Position numbers and translations under genes: made by a program. The notes beneath the pieces are model-generated. The model was not told the origin of the DNA. It was given only the letters and a program-made list of their open reading frames with translations, and searched no databases. A stretch of 64,000 nucleotides of DNA from SKKY01 sp965228015 (GTDB lineage: Bacteria > Bacillota > Peptococcia > Peptococcales > SKKY01): assembly GCA_965228015.1 (NCBI GenBank), contig OZ245787.1, positions 806,001 to 870,000 on the forward strand, written 5' to 3'. Position 1 is the first letter of the stretch. The number at the start of each line of letters is the position of its first letter. Shown here piece by piece: positions 49,461 through 58,760 of this stretch.

Positions 49461-50213
49461 TTACTTCTTTATGCAAAAATCTAAATACTCTTCAAAATCC
49501 GAAGGCAGAAATTCTTTTTTAGAAGAATAATACTCAATCTTTCTTTCACCTTTAGCTTTCTTTTCTTTAAGCTTGCTGATTAAGTTTTTTACCGTTCCTG
49601 AATTTCCATCAATAATATCTATATTATCAGGTAATACCCTTCTGATAAGTTCTTTAAAATAAATAAAGTGAGTACATCCCAAAACCAAGGTTCCAAATTC
49701 TTCAACAGGAAAATCTGACAGAGATTTTCTTATATATTCTTCAACTTCTTTTCCATTAAAATTTTTTATTTTCAGCAAAAGTTACCAAAGAAGGCATAGG
49801 AAGTCCCTCAACCCGGGAATCCCCTCGGTAACATGAACAAGTTTTTTAAATTTATCCTCTTTTAATGTCAGAGCAGCAGCCATAACCAGTACCTTTTTGT
49901 TTTTATCTTTTTCCAAAGCAATTTTTACAACTGGTTCCATTCCAATTACAGGGAAAGAATATCTTCTTCTTAATTCTTCCACCCCAACACTTGTTGCTGT
50001 ATTGCAGGCAATAACCAAGGCATCAGTTCCCTTATTATTTAAAAAATCTGCCGCCTTTAATACTAGAGATTCCACTTCTTCTCTGCTTTTTGTTCCGCAG
50101 GGAACATTTCCAGTATCTGCAAAATAAATATAGTCAGACTCCAGGAATTCTTTAACAGCTTCTGCTAACATTGTAAGGCCGCCAATTCCAGAATCAAAAA
50201 TTCCAATTCTCAC
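49461..50213 (-). pseudogene. murI: Glutamate racemase, broken
   Basis: The enzyme would supply D-glutamate for peptidoglycan. Both catalytic cysteines survive: IACNTATS in the first part and LGCTHFIYF in the second. Two frame changes lie between them, near 49815 and near 49763; the short middle piece VEGLPMPSLVTFAENKKF is in a third register. The start is GTG at 50213 (VRIGIFDSGIGGLTML) after AGGAGGGG. Repair gives about 250 residues, a normal length. Confidence 0.9.
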
Positions 50214-50288
50214 TTTATGTCCCCCTCCTGAATAATATGTCAATTTTACTCCTTACTGGAGTCCCTTTCAACTTTAAAGAAAAAACTG

Positions 50289-50328
50289 TTGACAAAAAAT
50301 ATTGTCTGTTATACTTTATATATAACAG
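50289..50328 (+). promoter_or_regulatory. Promoter and probable GntR operator
   Basis: TTGACA at 50289-50294 is followed by a TATACT-like -10 at 50310-50315. A perfect inverted repeat CTGTTATA / TATAACAG (50306-50313 and 50321-50328, 7-base centre) covers the -10 region. It is placed for autorepression by the GntR protein encoded next. Confidence 0.65.
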
Positions 50329-50348
50329 TTATAACTAAGGAGGTAGCT

Positions 50349-50738
50349 ATGTTTATCAAAATTGATTTCCAATCCGAAACTCCCATCTATACTCAGCTAT
50401 ACGATGAAATTGTTAAAGGTATTGCCAGAGGCCAGCTTCTACCTGGAGACGCCTTACCATCGGTAAGATTACTATCTCAGGATTTAGGAATAAATATGCA
50501 TACAGTAAATAAAACTTACGGATTACTTAAACAGGATAATTTTATACAGATTCACCGACAAAAAGGGGTTGAAATAAATCCCAAAGGATTTCCTGCTGCA
50601 GATGAAATATTCCTTCATAAATTCAGGGTAAATTTAGAACTTATGATCGCTGAATGTATTGTAAGAGGAATGAATCAGGAAGAAATATTAAAGGAATGCT
50701 CTAAAATTTTTGAACAACTAGGAATGAAAGGAGATTAA
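50349..50738 (+). CDS. GntR-family transcriptional regulator, short YtrA type
   Basis: This 129-residue repressor has a winged-helix domain (PIYTQLYDEIVKGIARGQLLP, LPSVRLLSQDLGINMHTVNKTY) and only a short C-terminal helix pair for dimerisation, as in the YtrA subfamily that controls membrane transport genes. The ATG at 50349 has AAGGAGG upstream; longer frames extend into the promoter. A palindrome overlaps its promoter. It is directly followed by a membrane protein gene that it probably co-regulates. Intact. Confidence 0.88.
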   Translation: MFIKIDFQSETPIYTQLYDEIVKGIARGQLLPGDALPSVRLLSQDLGINMHTVNKTYGLLKQDNFIQIHRQKGVEINPKGFPAADEIFLHKFRVNLELMIAECIVRGMNQEEILKECSKIFEQLGMKGD

Positions 50739-50744
50739 AATTCA

Positions 50745-51854
50745 ATGGAAATAAATATTATGTATATCAGTCTATTATTAATTTTTTTACTGCCTGGAAT
50801 AATGTATGCCTTTATGCCTTATCTGACCAGAAAAACTGAAAGCTTTGGAGTAAGTATAACCGAAGAAATATACAGATCAGAAAAAATGGCTAAAATCAGA
50901 AAAAAATATACTCTAGAAGCTCTTATCGCATTAGGAATCACTTCCCTTATTACAGTAATTTTATTTTTAAAGTATCCAGAACCAACAAATGTATATATTT
51001 ACAGTGTGGCATTAATAATAATGCTGGGGGTTCTTTTTCTGGTTTATCTTAAACATCACTTTATTGTTAAAAAACTAAAGCAAGAGGAAGGATGGACTGC
51101 TGGGAAAAAGCAAGTAGTTCTAACGGACATGTCTTTTAGAAAAAGAAAAATCCAATATTCCAATCTTTGGTTCTTAATTCCATTAGCAATAACTGCAGCA
51201 ACTGCTTACTTTACTTATTTGAATTACGATAGTATACCTGATCAGATTGCCATGAACTATGATCTTAATGGTAATCCCACTAATTATAAAGATAAGTCCA
51301 TTTTCACAGTTTTTATGCCAACTATAACTCAGATTTTAATGATCGGATTATTTATGTTTATTAATAATATAATTAGCAAAGCAAAACAGCAGATAGATCC
51401 AGCTGATCCAGAAAATTCTGCAATGCAAAATGAAATATTCAGAAGAAAATGGTCTGCATTTATTATAGTTTCAGGAATGATTATGATTCTTCTTTTCTCA
51501 GTTATGCAAGTTAGCTTCTTTATTCCCATAAAGCCAGGAATTTTATTTGCAATTACCATGGGAAGCACACTGTTGATTATACCGGGAGCTCTTTATCTTT
51601 CCTTTACCCTGGGTCAAGGTGGAAGCAGAGTGAAAACCGGATTCAATAAAAAAGGCGAAGAAATTGACCGGGATAATGATGAGTATTGGAAGCTTGGACA
51701 GTTTTACTTTAACCTTGATGATCCAGCCGTGTTTATTGAAAAAAGGTTTGGAATTGGCTGGACTATTAATTTTGGAAATAAAAGAGGATGGATATATATT
51801 GGAATACTGATAATTTTCATTATAGGTAGTCTTTTAGCAGAACGGCTCGGGTAA
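50745..51854 (+). CDS. DUF1648/DUF5808 integral membrane protein
   Basis: This 369-residue protein has about eight membrane spans. The DUF1648 segment (YDSIPDQIAMNYDLNGNPTNY) and a C-terminal DUF5808-like motif (DEYWKLGQFYFNLDDPAVF, then RFGIGWTINFG) are clear. The family often sits beside a small regulator and is related to SdpI-type immunity or membrane-stress proteins, but function is not established. It begins 6 bases after the GntR gene and overlaps the convergent cyclase gene by 21 bases. Intact. Confidence 0.8.
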   Translation: MEINIMYISLLLIFLLPGIMYAFMPYLTRKTESFGVSITEEIYRSEKMAKIRKKYTLEALIALGITSLITVILFLKYPEPTNVYIYSVALIIMLGVLFLVYLKHHFIVKKLKQEEGWTAGKKQVVLTDMSFRKRKIQYSNLWFLIPLAITAATAYFTYLNYDSIPDQIAMNYDLNGNPTNYKDKSIFTVFMPTITQILMIGLFMFINNIISKAKQQIDPADPENSAMQNEIFRRKWSAFIIVSGMIMILLFSVMQVSFFIPIKPGILFAITMGSTLLIIPGALYLSFTLGQGGSRVKTGFNKKGEEIDRDNDEYWKLGQFYFNLDDPAVFIEKRFGIGWTINFGNKRGWIYIGILIIFIIGSLLAERLG

Positions 51855-52370
51855 AAGATCCGTCGCTTCCCTCAATTTTAACGGGGGAGCGAATATAAAA
51901 TACTCCCCTTCCTCTGCGCCGGATAAATCCAGGTTCTCAATTATAGCTGTGTTTCTTTCCAGTAAAAAGCTATGTACTTCATTATCTCCAATGGTATCAA
52001 ACTCCGTGCCAATTGTAGTAAATCCCTTACTAATAATCTTTTCAGCAGTATCAATACTTGTTTCTTTTTTTCCTTTTAACAATAAAATTTTTATATTCCC
52101 GCTAAAATTCATTCTGGATATATTTTCACCATTAACTACAAAGCATTTGCCTATGAATTTTTCCAAAGGCAGTTCATCAACTGAGGCTCCTGAGTTAAAA
52201 TAATGTTTGGGACTATCTATGTGGGTTCCTGTGTGCAAAGATGCTTTTATTACAGAAAGATTAAAAACATCTCCTTCATCAAGGCTGGCAACTTTTAATA
52301 ATTCTGGCTCCGGGTCTCCTGGGTAAACAGGTGTTAAAAAAATTCCCTTTGAAATATCAATTATTTTCAT
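51834..52370 (-). CDS. Cyclase family protein (kynurenine formamidase-like)
   Basis: This 178-residue metal-dependent hydrolase has the signature LHTGTHIDSPKHYF, whose histidines and aspartate bind metal, and opens with IIDISKGIFLTPVYPGDPEP. Members hydrolyse N-formylkynurenine, cyclic amides or isatin, so the substrate is unknown. The ATG at 52370 overlaps the 3' end of the broken LysR gene. Length is slightly short for the family. Intact. Confidence 0.82.
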   Translation of the reverse strand: MKIIDISKGIFLTPVYPGDPEPELLKVASLDEGDVFNLSVIKASLHTGTHIDSPKHYFNSGASVDELPLEKFIGKCFVVNGENISRMNFSGNIKILLLKGKKETSIDTAEKIISKGFTTIGTEFDTIGDNEVHSFLLERNTAIIENLDLSGAEEGEYFIFAPPLKLREATDLLPEPFC

Positions 52371-53232
52371 ACATAAATCTTCTTTCCTGGGCAATATTAA
52401 TAAATTCTTTAAATGCTTTTGTTTCTGAAAGGTTCTTTTTATAAACAAAGACTGTATCTAGCTCACTAAACTCCTTTGGAATCTTTTTTATTTTAAGATC
52501 TTTATCCAGCCCCATTCAATCTATTACTGAGAGGGGAAGGACAGTATAGCCCAATCCTGCTCTTACACAGCCAAGAATTGCTTCTAAAGATCCAAATTCA
52601 AGAACCCTTCTATATTTTATTTCTTCCTCTGCCATCCATTTCTGAAACTGATTTCTGTAACTACATCCCTTTTTGAAAGTAACAATATTTGAATCCTCAA
52701 TTCTCTCTGGAAAAAGAATTTTTACCTACAATAAAAAGTTCTTCTTTAAAAAAATTTATTTTATTTAGAAAATTAGTGCTCTCAATTTCAGCTACAAAAG
52801 CTCCTTCCAGGTCCCCATTATTTATTTTTTCAATTAATACTTCCGTTGGCCCGGTTTCGATAAATAAATCTACATCAGGAAAAAACTAAAGAATAGTTCA
52901 TTAAAATTTCCGGAAGCCTTATAGCTGCTGTAGTTTCCATCGATCCTATCTTAATTATGCCTTATGGTACGTCTTTATACTTTATTCCTTTTTCAGCTTC
53001 ATCAAAAATATTTATTATTTTATCTGCATATTCTAAAAAATCTTTTCCTTGGGAAGTAAGTTTTACCCCCCCCCGTCACATTACGATAAAAGAAACTTGT
53101 GCCAAAATGATTTTCCATTTTTTTAATTTTATTTGTTATTGTTGACTGAGCAAAACCGCTTTTTATACTTGTTTTAGAAATATTTTCTTCTTCCGCAACC
53201 ATTTTATATATCTTTAGATCATTTATATCCAT
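52357..53232 (-). pseudogene. LysR-family transcriptional regulator, heavily broken
   Basis: The helix-turn-helix half is clear (DLKIYKMVAEEENISKTS, FAQSTITNKIKKME). A nine-G run near 53070 appears to have one G too many, after which the true frame continues LTSQGKDFLEYADKI. A TAA near 52960, a frame change near 52885, another near 52710 and a TGA near 52521 follow. The C-terminal effector part (EFGSLEAILGCVRAGLGYTV) is recognisable in pieces. It is divergent from the MFS gene, the classic arrangement for a LysR regulator and its transporter target. Confidence 0.85.
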
Positions 53233-53347
53233 AAAACAACCTCCCATCTGTTTTTTTGATATATAACATCAAATATTATCATTTTACATGATACCTTTTT
53301 CTGTATATTATTATAACTAACAAAAAGAATCAATAAAGAGACTTATA

Positions 53348-54504
53348 ATGATATTAAACAGAAATTACAAAGCTTTACTTGCAGAAACTTTTACTCTCTT
53401 AATAGTTATGGGTTTAAGTCGCTTTGCCTACACTCCGATTTTCCCTATAATGCAAAGGGAGCTGGGCTTTACTGATCAGTTCGCCGGATTCCTTGCTTCT
53501 ATTAATTATGCAGGCTACCTTTTGGGTTCTGTGTTTGCCGGATACTGGAACTGAAAAAACAATCGCGCCAATTCTTTAAAAATATATTTACTAGTTAATT
53601 CTTTATCAAAAATACTGATGGGAATAAGTAATAATTATGCACTATGGTACTTTCTTAGATTTGTGGCAGGACTCACTAGAGGCATTGTATTTGTATTAAT
53701 ATCAAGTATTACCATGGATTATCTTACAAAAAAACATGGCTCACCTTACTGGATTTTTTATGCCGGCGTTGGTACAGGAGTCTTTTTAGGTGGTATATCC
53801 GTTCCATACCTGGCTGACTTCTTTGGCTGGAAAGGTACTTGGTATGGAGTTGGTGCTCTTGCTTTCCTTCTCACTTATTTTGTATCCCGCTGGGTTCCCG
53901 ATGAAAAAAGACAGTAAATACTATTACAGCTAAAAGTGATAATAAAGAACATAAACAAATTTCTCTGCCCTGGCTTATAACTGCATATACTGCGGAAGGT
54001 ATTGGATATATCATAAGCGGAACTTTTTTAGTTGCAATTGCAAGTAATATTCCCGGATTTAATTCCTGCTCCGCCTCTATGAGCTGGGCTTTTGTGGGAC
54101 TCGCTACTGCCCCTTCATGTATTCTTTGGGTCAGACTTGCAGATCATTTTGGGAAAATCCCTATGTTGAAGCTTGCTTGTATAATTCAGATTTTTGGTAT
54201 ATCATTGCCATTAATATTTCAAAATAATATTGGCGCTTTCTTAGGTGCACTGCTCTTCGGAGGAACTTTTATGGGAACAATGACTCTAAGCATTGCTACA
54301 GCAAAAATTCTTTTCCCTGAAAACAGTTCCAGAATAATTGGTCAACTTACATTCTTTTATGCAGGAGGTCAGATTTTAGGACCAATAGTTACGGGGTATC
54401 TTACAAAAAGTACCGGAAATTATAATTCATCAATAATTTTTGCATCAATCGTATTATTAATAGGGGTTATTTCCCTTACTTTGGGAGAAAGGAGGAAAGC
54501 ATAA
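53348..54504 (+). pseudogene. MFS transporter (YbfB/MFS_4-like), broken
   Basis: Twelve-helix transporter remnants: LLIVMGLSRFAYTPIFPIMQ in helix 1, RFVAGLTRGIVFVLISS, GWKGTWYGVGALAF, then SASMSWAFVGLATAPS and FFYAGGQILGPIVTGYL. TGA at 53552-53554 interrupts the loop after AGYWN. A missing base near 53913 shifts the frame after PDEKRQ. The last codon overlaps the start of the tautomerase gene, so they formed one transcript. The substrate is unknown. Confidence 0.85.
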
Positions 54505-54707
54505 TGCCATATGTAAATATTAAAATTACAAAAGAAGGTGCTACACCAGCTCAAAAAGCCGAACTTATTAAAGGTGCTACTCAGCTTCTTGTTGATGTAC
54601 TAAACAAGAACCCTAATACTACTGTTGTTATTATCGATGAAGTAGATACAGATAACTGGGGTGTTGGTGGAGAAACAGTAACAAACAGAAGAAAAGAAGG
54701 AAAGTAA
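54504..54707 (+). CDS. 4-oxalocrotonate tautomerase family enzyme
   Basis: This 67-residue protein has proline right after the initiator methionine (MPYVNIKITKEGATPAQK), the catalytic base of the family once methionine is removed, and the active-site region DTDNWGVGGETV. Members tautomerise 2-hydroxymuconate or related enols. It is intact even though the transporter upstream is broken and a cyclase-family gene lies nearby. Substrate unknown. Confidence 0.9.
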   Translation: MPYVNIKITKEGATPAQKAELIKGATQLLVDVLNKNPNTTVVIIDEVDTDNWGVGGETVTNRRKEGK

Positions 54708-54727
54708 TCTGGGTTTAATTAAACAAT

Positions 54728-54780
54728 AAAGAGGGGATAATCACCTTTTAGAGATGATTATCCCCTCTTTATTTATTTTA
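54728..54780. terminator. Bidirectional terminator between the tautomerase and glyS
   Basis: AAAGAGGGGATAATCA and TGATTATCCCCTCTTT form a perfect 16-bp stem with T-rich flanks on both strands. It is the strongest hairpin seen in the window. Confidence 0.92.
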
Positions 54781-56844
54781 CACTACAATTTTTGTAATAT
54801 CTCCAATATCTTCCGGAAGCAGACTTATTGATTTAACTAAGGCAAGTCTGTTATTTTTAACTTTTTCATCTTCTACCATAACCATTACGTTATCAAAGAA
54901 CTCATTGATTTCTTTTTCCAAAGATGCAATTTCAACGAGTATTTCGTAGTAATTATCTTCTTTAAGAAGGTTTATAACCTTAATCTGAACCTCGACATAT
55001 GCATCATAAAGATTTTTCTCATATTGATCCTGAATCAGGTCTGCATGAATTTCTGAGGCTTCATATTTTTTAGCAATATTGTTTGCTCTGATAAATCCTG
55101 CAAGAAGAGCTTCAAATTCTTCTGAAGTTTTTATTTTTGCCAAAGCTTCAGCTTTTTTACTTACTTTTGCCAAAGCAGAATAGTCTTTTACTAAAACAGA
55201 ATCAATAACATCATAGGAGCAACCTTGTTCAGTAAGAATATTTCTCATTCTTAGGCCAAAGAAATCATAAAGTTTCTGAATCGTTTCTTCTTTAATTTCT
55301 ATTCTTCCCTCAAAACTGCTTACTGCAATTTTCAAAAGATCTTTAAGAGAAAGTTCCAGTCCCCCGTCAATAATAATTTTACAAATACCCTGAGCCTGTC
55401 TTCTTAAAGCATAGGGATCTTGTGAACCTGTAGGTTCAACGCCGATGGCAAAGGAACCGGTAATAGCATCAATTTTATCTGCAATACTGATAATCTTTCC
55501 TTCCATAGTCTCGGGTAGAAAGTCTTCAGCATTTCTTGGAAGATAATGTTCAAAGATTGCTTTAGCAACTACTTCTTTTTCTCCTGAAAGACGGGCATAT
55601 TTTTCCCCCATAATACCCTGAAGCTCGGGGAATTCATAAACCATATTAGTAACAAGATCAGCTTTTGCAAGAATTGCTCCTCTTTCAGCATTCTCTTTTA
55701 CTTCTTGATCAACTTTAAGGAATTCTGCAATTTTTACTGTATTTGCAATTATTCTCTCGACTTTTTGATAAATAGTTCCCAGTTCTTCCTGATAAACCAC
55801 TGCTTTTAACTTTTCAGTATAACTTTCCAGCGGGTTCTTTTTATCTTCCTCAAAGAAGAACTCTGCATCCTTGAGTCTTGCAGTAAGAACTTTCTCGTTT
55901 CCTTCTTTAACCGTTTCAATATATTCACTGTTACCATTTCTTACTGTTACAAAATGATTTGCAAGATTTCCTTCTTTATCAAATACAGAGAAATATCTTT
56001 GGTGTTCTTTCATTGGTGTTGTTACTGCTTCTGAAGGAATTTGCAGAAAATGCTCTTCAAAATCTCCAACAAGAGCAGTTGGATATTCAACAAGATATAC
56101 TACTTCCTCTAAAAGGTCTTCATCTTCACCAATAACAAAATTATTTTCTTCCTCTAAAGCCTTCATTTGTCCTGTAATTAATTCTTCTCTTTTCTTCTGG
56201 TCAGGGATAACATAGTTTTCTTCCAGCTTTGCAAAAAAGTATTTTACATCAGAAACTTCAATTTCGCTTTTTCCAAGAAAACGGTGACCTCTGGTTTTAT
56301 TACTGCTTTGAACCCCTTCTACTGCAAAATCAATAACTTTATTGTCATAAAGACCAAGTAACCAGCGAATTGGTCTGGCAAATTTAAAATCGAAGCTTTC
56401 CCATCTCATAGGTTTTGGGAAATGAAGTCCCTGAATCATGCCAACAAAAAACTCTGGGATAATAGATTCAACATTTTCCCCTTTAAGCTGTTTTAGTGTA
56501 TATACGTATTCTACTCCATCAAGTTCCTTTTTAATTAACTGAGAAGCCTCAACTCCTTGGCCTCTTGCGAATCCTGCACCAGCCTTGCTAGGGTTTCCAT
56601 CTCCGTCAAAGGCAATTTTTACGGCAGGGCCTTTTACCAGTTCTTCAATGTCGCTTTGCTTTTCTGCAAGACCTTCTACTAAAAGAATAAGTCTTCTTGG
56701 TGTTCCCATTGTTTTTACATTATTATACTGAATTCTTTTTTCTTTAAGATATTTCTCTGCATTTTCTTTTAATTCTTTAATAGCAGAAGGCATAAATCCT
56801 GCTGGGATTTCTTCTGTTCCAATTTCCAATAATAAATCCTTCAT
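54778..56844 (-). CDS. glyS: Glycine--tRNA ligase, beta subunit
   Basis: This 688-residue beta subunit of the heterotetrameric glycyl-tRNA synthetase carries the tRNA-recognition and anticodon-binding parts. It begins MKDLLLEIGTEEIPAGFM, the standard family start, and contains TPRRLILLVEGL and the HD-like HYLPRNAEDFLP. It is translationally coupled to glyQ by overlapping stop and start. Intact, normal length. Confidence 0.97.
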   Translation of the reverse strand: MKDLLLEIGTEEIPAGFMPSAIKELKENAEKYLKEKRIQYNNVKTMGTPRRLILLVEGLAEKQSDIEELVKGPAVKIAFDGDGNPSKAGAGFARGQGVEASQLIKKELDGVEYVYTLKQLKGENVESIIPEFFVGMIQGLHFPKPMRWESFDFKFARPIRWLLGLYDNKVIDFAVEGVQSSNKTRGHRFLGKSEIEVSDVKYFFAKLEENYVIPDQKKREELITGQMKALEEENNFVIGEDEDLLEEVVYLVEYPTALVGDFEEHFLQIPSEAVTTPMKEHQRYFSVFDKEGNLANHFVTVRNGNSEYIETVKEGNEKVLTARLKDAEFFFEEDKKNPLESYTEKLKAVVYQEELGTIYQKVERIIANTVKIAEFLKVDQEVKENAERGAILAKADLVTNMVYEFPELQGIMGEKYARLSGEKEVVAKAIFEHYLPRNAEDFLPETMEGKIISIADKIDAITGSFAIGVEPTGSQDPYALRRQAQGICKIIIDGGLELSLKDLLKIAVSSFEGRIEIKEETIQKLYDFFGLRMRNILTEQGCSYDVIDSVLVKDYSALAKVSKKAEALAKIKTSEEFEALLAGFIRANNIAKKYEASEIHADLIQDQYEKNLYDAYVEVQIKVINLLKEDNYYEILVEIASLEKEINEFFDNVMVMVEDEKVKNNRLALVKSISLLPEDIGDITKIVV

Positions 56845-57758
56845 TATTCTGCCTCCTTCTCATCTAGACCTAATTTTTTTCTTTCCTCCGGGTCTTTAAG
56901 CATTGGGAAGTCTAAAGCTTCTCTTTGCTTAACATAGGCCTTTGCACACTCTCTGGCCATATTTCTTACCCTGGCAATAAAACCTGTTCTTTCAGTTACT
57001 GAAATAGCACTACGGGCATCCAGTAAATTAAAAGTATGGGAACACTTAAGAACATAATCATAGGCAGGAACAACAAGTCCTCTTTCAAGAACTCGCATTG
57101 CCTCTTTTTCATAACTGTCAAAAAGTATAAATAATAAGTCTGTATCTGCTACTTCAAAATTATAGTGAGAAAAATCCACTTCATTCTGCTTATATACATC
57201 ACCGTATGTTATTCCCTCAACCCACTCAACATCATAAACGCTGTTTATTTTTTGAATAAACATTGCAAGTCTTTCAATACCATAAGTAATTTCTCCGGAA
57301 ACTGGCTTACAGTCAAGACCGCCACACTGCTGGAAATATGTAAATTGAGTTACTTCCATTCCGTCAAGCCATACTTCCCAGCCTAAGCCCCAGGCTCCTA
57401 AAGTTGGTGATTCCCAATTATCCTCTACAAAACGGATATCGTGTTTAAGAGGATCAATTCCAATTGCTTCAAGACTTTTTAAGTATAGTTCCTGAAAATT
57501 ATCTGGAGATGGCTTTAATATTACCTGGTATTGGAAATAATGCTGAAGTCTATTAGGATTCTCTCCATAACGTCCATCTGTTGGTCTTCTGGATGGCTCA
57601 ACATAAGCAGTCTTCCATGGCTCAGGCCCCAGGGCTTTTAAAAATGTGGCTGGGTTCATAGTTCCTGCACCTTTTTCAATATCATAGGGCTGTAGAATTA
57701 TACATCCCTGCTCACCCCAAAATTTATTTAAGGCTAATAATATCTCTTGAAAATTCAT
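56844..57758 (-). CDS. glyQ: Glycine--tRNA ligase, alpha subunit
   Basis: This 304-residue catalytic alpha subunit begins MNFQEILLALNKFWGEQGC and has the class II motifs EPSRRPTDGRYGENPNRLQ and ERLAMFIQKINSVYD. GGAGG lies 7 bases before the ATG. A T-box upstream ties its expression to uncharged tRNA-Gly. Confidence 0.97.
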   Translation of the reverse strand: MNFQEILLALNKFWGEQGCIILQPYDIEKGAGTMNPATFLKALGPEPWKTAYVEPSRRPTDGRYGENPNRLQHYFQYQVILKPSPDNFQELYLKSLEAIGIDPLKHDIRFVEDNWESPTLGAWGLGWEVWLDGMEVTQFTYFQQCGGLDCKPVSGEITYGIERLAMFIQKINSVYDVEWVEGITYGDVYKQNEVDFSHYNFEVADTDLLFILFDSYEKEAMRVLERGLVVPAYDYVLKCSHTFNLLDARSAISVTERTGFIARVRNMARECAKAYVKQREALDFPMLKDPEERKKLGLDEKEAE

Positions 57759-57785
57759 ATTCTTCCTCCTTGTTTTCTTTTTCGA

Positions 57786-57985
57786 AAAATAAAAACCCCC
57801 GTACCTGCCAAAATATGACAGGGACGAGGTATACCCGCGGCTCCACCCTAATTGACAGCTTACTGCTGCCCGCTTTAAAAATATGACTCAGGAGTGCCTT
57901 CTTTTGTCTTTTTTTCTGGCTTTCACCCTCCCAGAATCGCTAAACTTTGACAAAATACTTATTTCCTTCATTGCCTTTTCCATAT
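57786..57985 (-). promoter_or_regulatory. Glycine T-box riboswitch with terminator
   Basis: On the minus strand the T-box sequence AGGGTGGAGCCGCGGG is at 57849-57834, close to the consensus GGGTGGNACCGCGG. Upstream, stem I shows GGGAGGGTGAAAGCC and a GGC triplet (57898-57896), a glycine codon where the specifier is expected. Downstream, CCTCGTCCCTG pairs with CAGGTACGGGGG, followed by TTTTTATTTTT: a terminator that the antiterminator would block. It controls glyQ-glyS. Confidence 0.9.
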
Positions 57986-58021
57986 TTAATTTCCCTAAAC
58001 ATTATTGATAATTTAACAAAA

Positions 58022-58759
58022 TTACTTTTTTATATCAATAGACTCATGAGGATAAGAGAATATTTTAAGTTCCTTACCTATTGCATTGTTAATCTGATTT
58101 TGAATAAATTTACCAATTGAAAGAAGAATCTTTGGAGATGTCTTTAAACGTTCTATATCTTCCAGATTTTCTCTTATAAAAAAACATAAAATTTTCAAAG
58201 CACCTTTATCAAGGAACTGATCTGTTTTTACCTTTACACAATTGCTGCAAAGGCAATCTCCTCTTTCAGTATAATAAATAATATCTTCATTTTCACAAAT
58301 ATTACATTTAGTTTCTTTCGCCAATACCCCCATATGGTGCAAAAGCTTTGCTTCAAAAACCCTTAGGGTTTTTTCTGTTTCCTTATATGCAATATAAGGA
58401 AAGCCTGAGAGGGCCAGCTTGAAAATTTCTTCATCTTTTTCTTCTTCAATCAGGACTTTATCTAAAACCTCAGCCCATTCTGAAGCAGCTAAAAGTTTAT
58501 CATAATTTTCCCTTATCTCAATAAAAGATTTAACGCAGTTAGTTTGAATCATCCTGTAAAAACTAGTACCTTTATATAATTCAAGCTGAACAAGAGAAAA
58601 AACCTGAGACCCCCCTCTTATTTTACTCTTACTCCTTCTTACACCCCTAGCCATTACTTTTATTTTCCCCAAATCTTTAGTCAGAATGGTAAGAATCTGA
58701 TCATAGTCGGAATAATTAAATCCTTTTAAAATAATTCCCTGAGTTTTTAAAGTTTTCAA
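58022..58759 (-). CDS. recO: DNA repair protein RecO
   Basis: This protein of about 245 residues promotes RecA loading and strand annealing. It has an N-terminal OB fold (KTLKTQGIILKGFNYSDYDQ) and a C-terminal helical domain with a zinc site from CNICENED and CLCSNC. TTG at 58759 is preferred: it gives the usual N-terminus and begins two bases after the feoB stop, with AAGGA upstream. The recO-glyQ-glyS order is typical of Firmicutes, though feoAB is unusually inserted between it and era. Confidence 0.93.
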   Translation of the reverse strand: MKTLKTQGIILKGFNYSDYDQILTILTKDLGKIKVMARGVRRSKSKIRGGSQVFSLVQLELYKGTSFYRMIQTNCVKSFIEIRENYDKLLAASEWAEVLDKVLIEEEKDEEIFKLALSGFPYIAYKETEKTLRVFEAKLLHHMGVLAKETKCNICENEDIIYYTERGDCLCSNCVKVKTDQFLDKGALKILCFFIRENLEDIERLKTSPKILLSIGKFIQNQINNAIGKELKIFSYPHESIDIKK

Positions 58760-58760
58760 T

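Noticed and set aside
19560..54504. All frameshifts as sequencing or assembly errors
   Set aside because: Many are single-base changes in homopolymers, which is typical of such errors, and a few (serA, the beta subunit at 41130) may be errors. But intact long genes full of A/T runs show none, and several broken genes also have nonsense substitutions.
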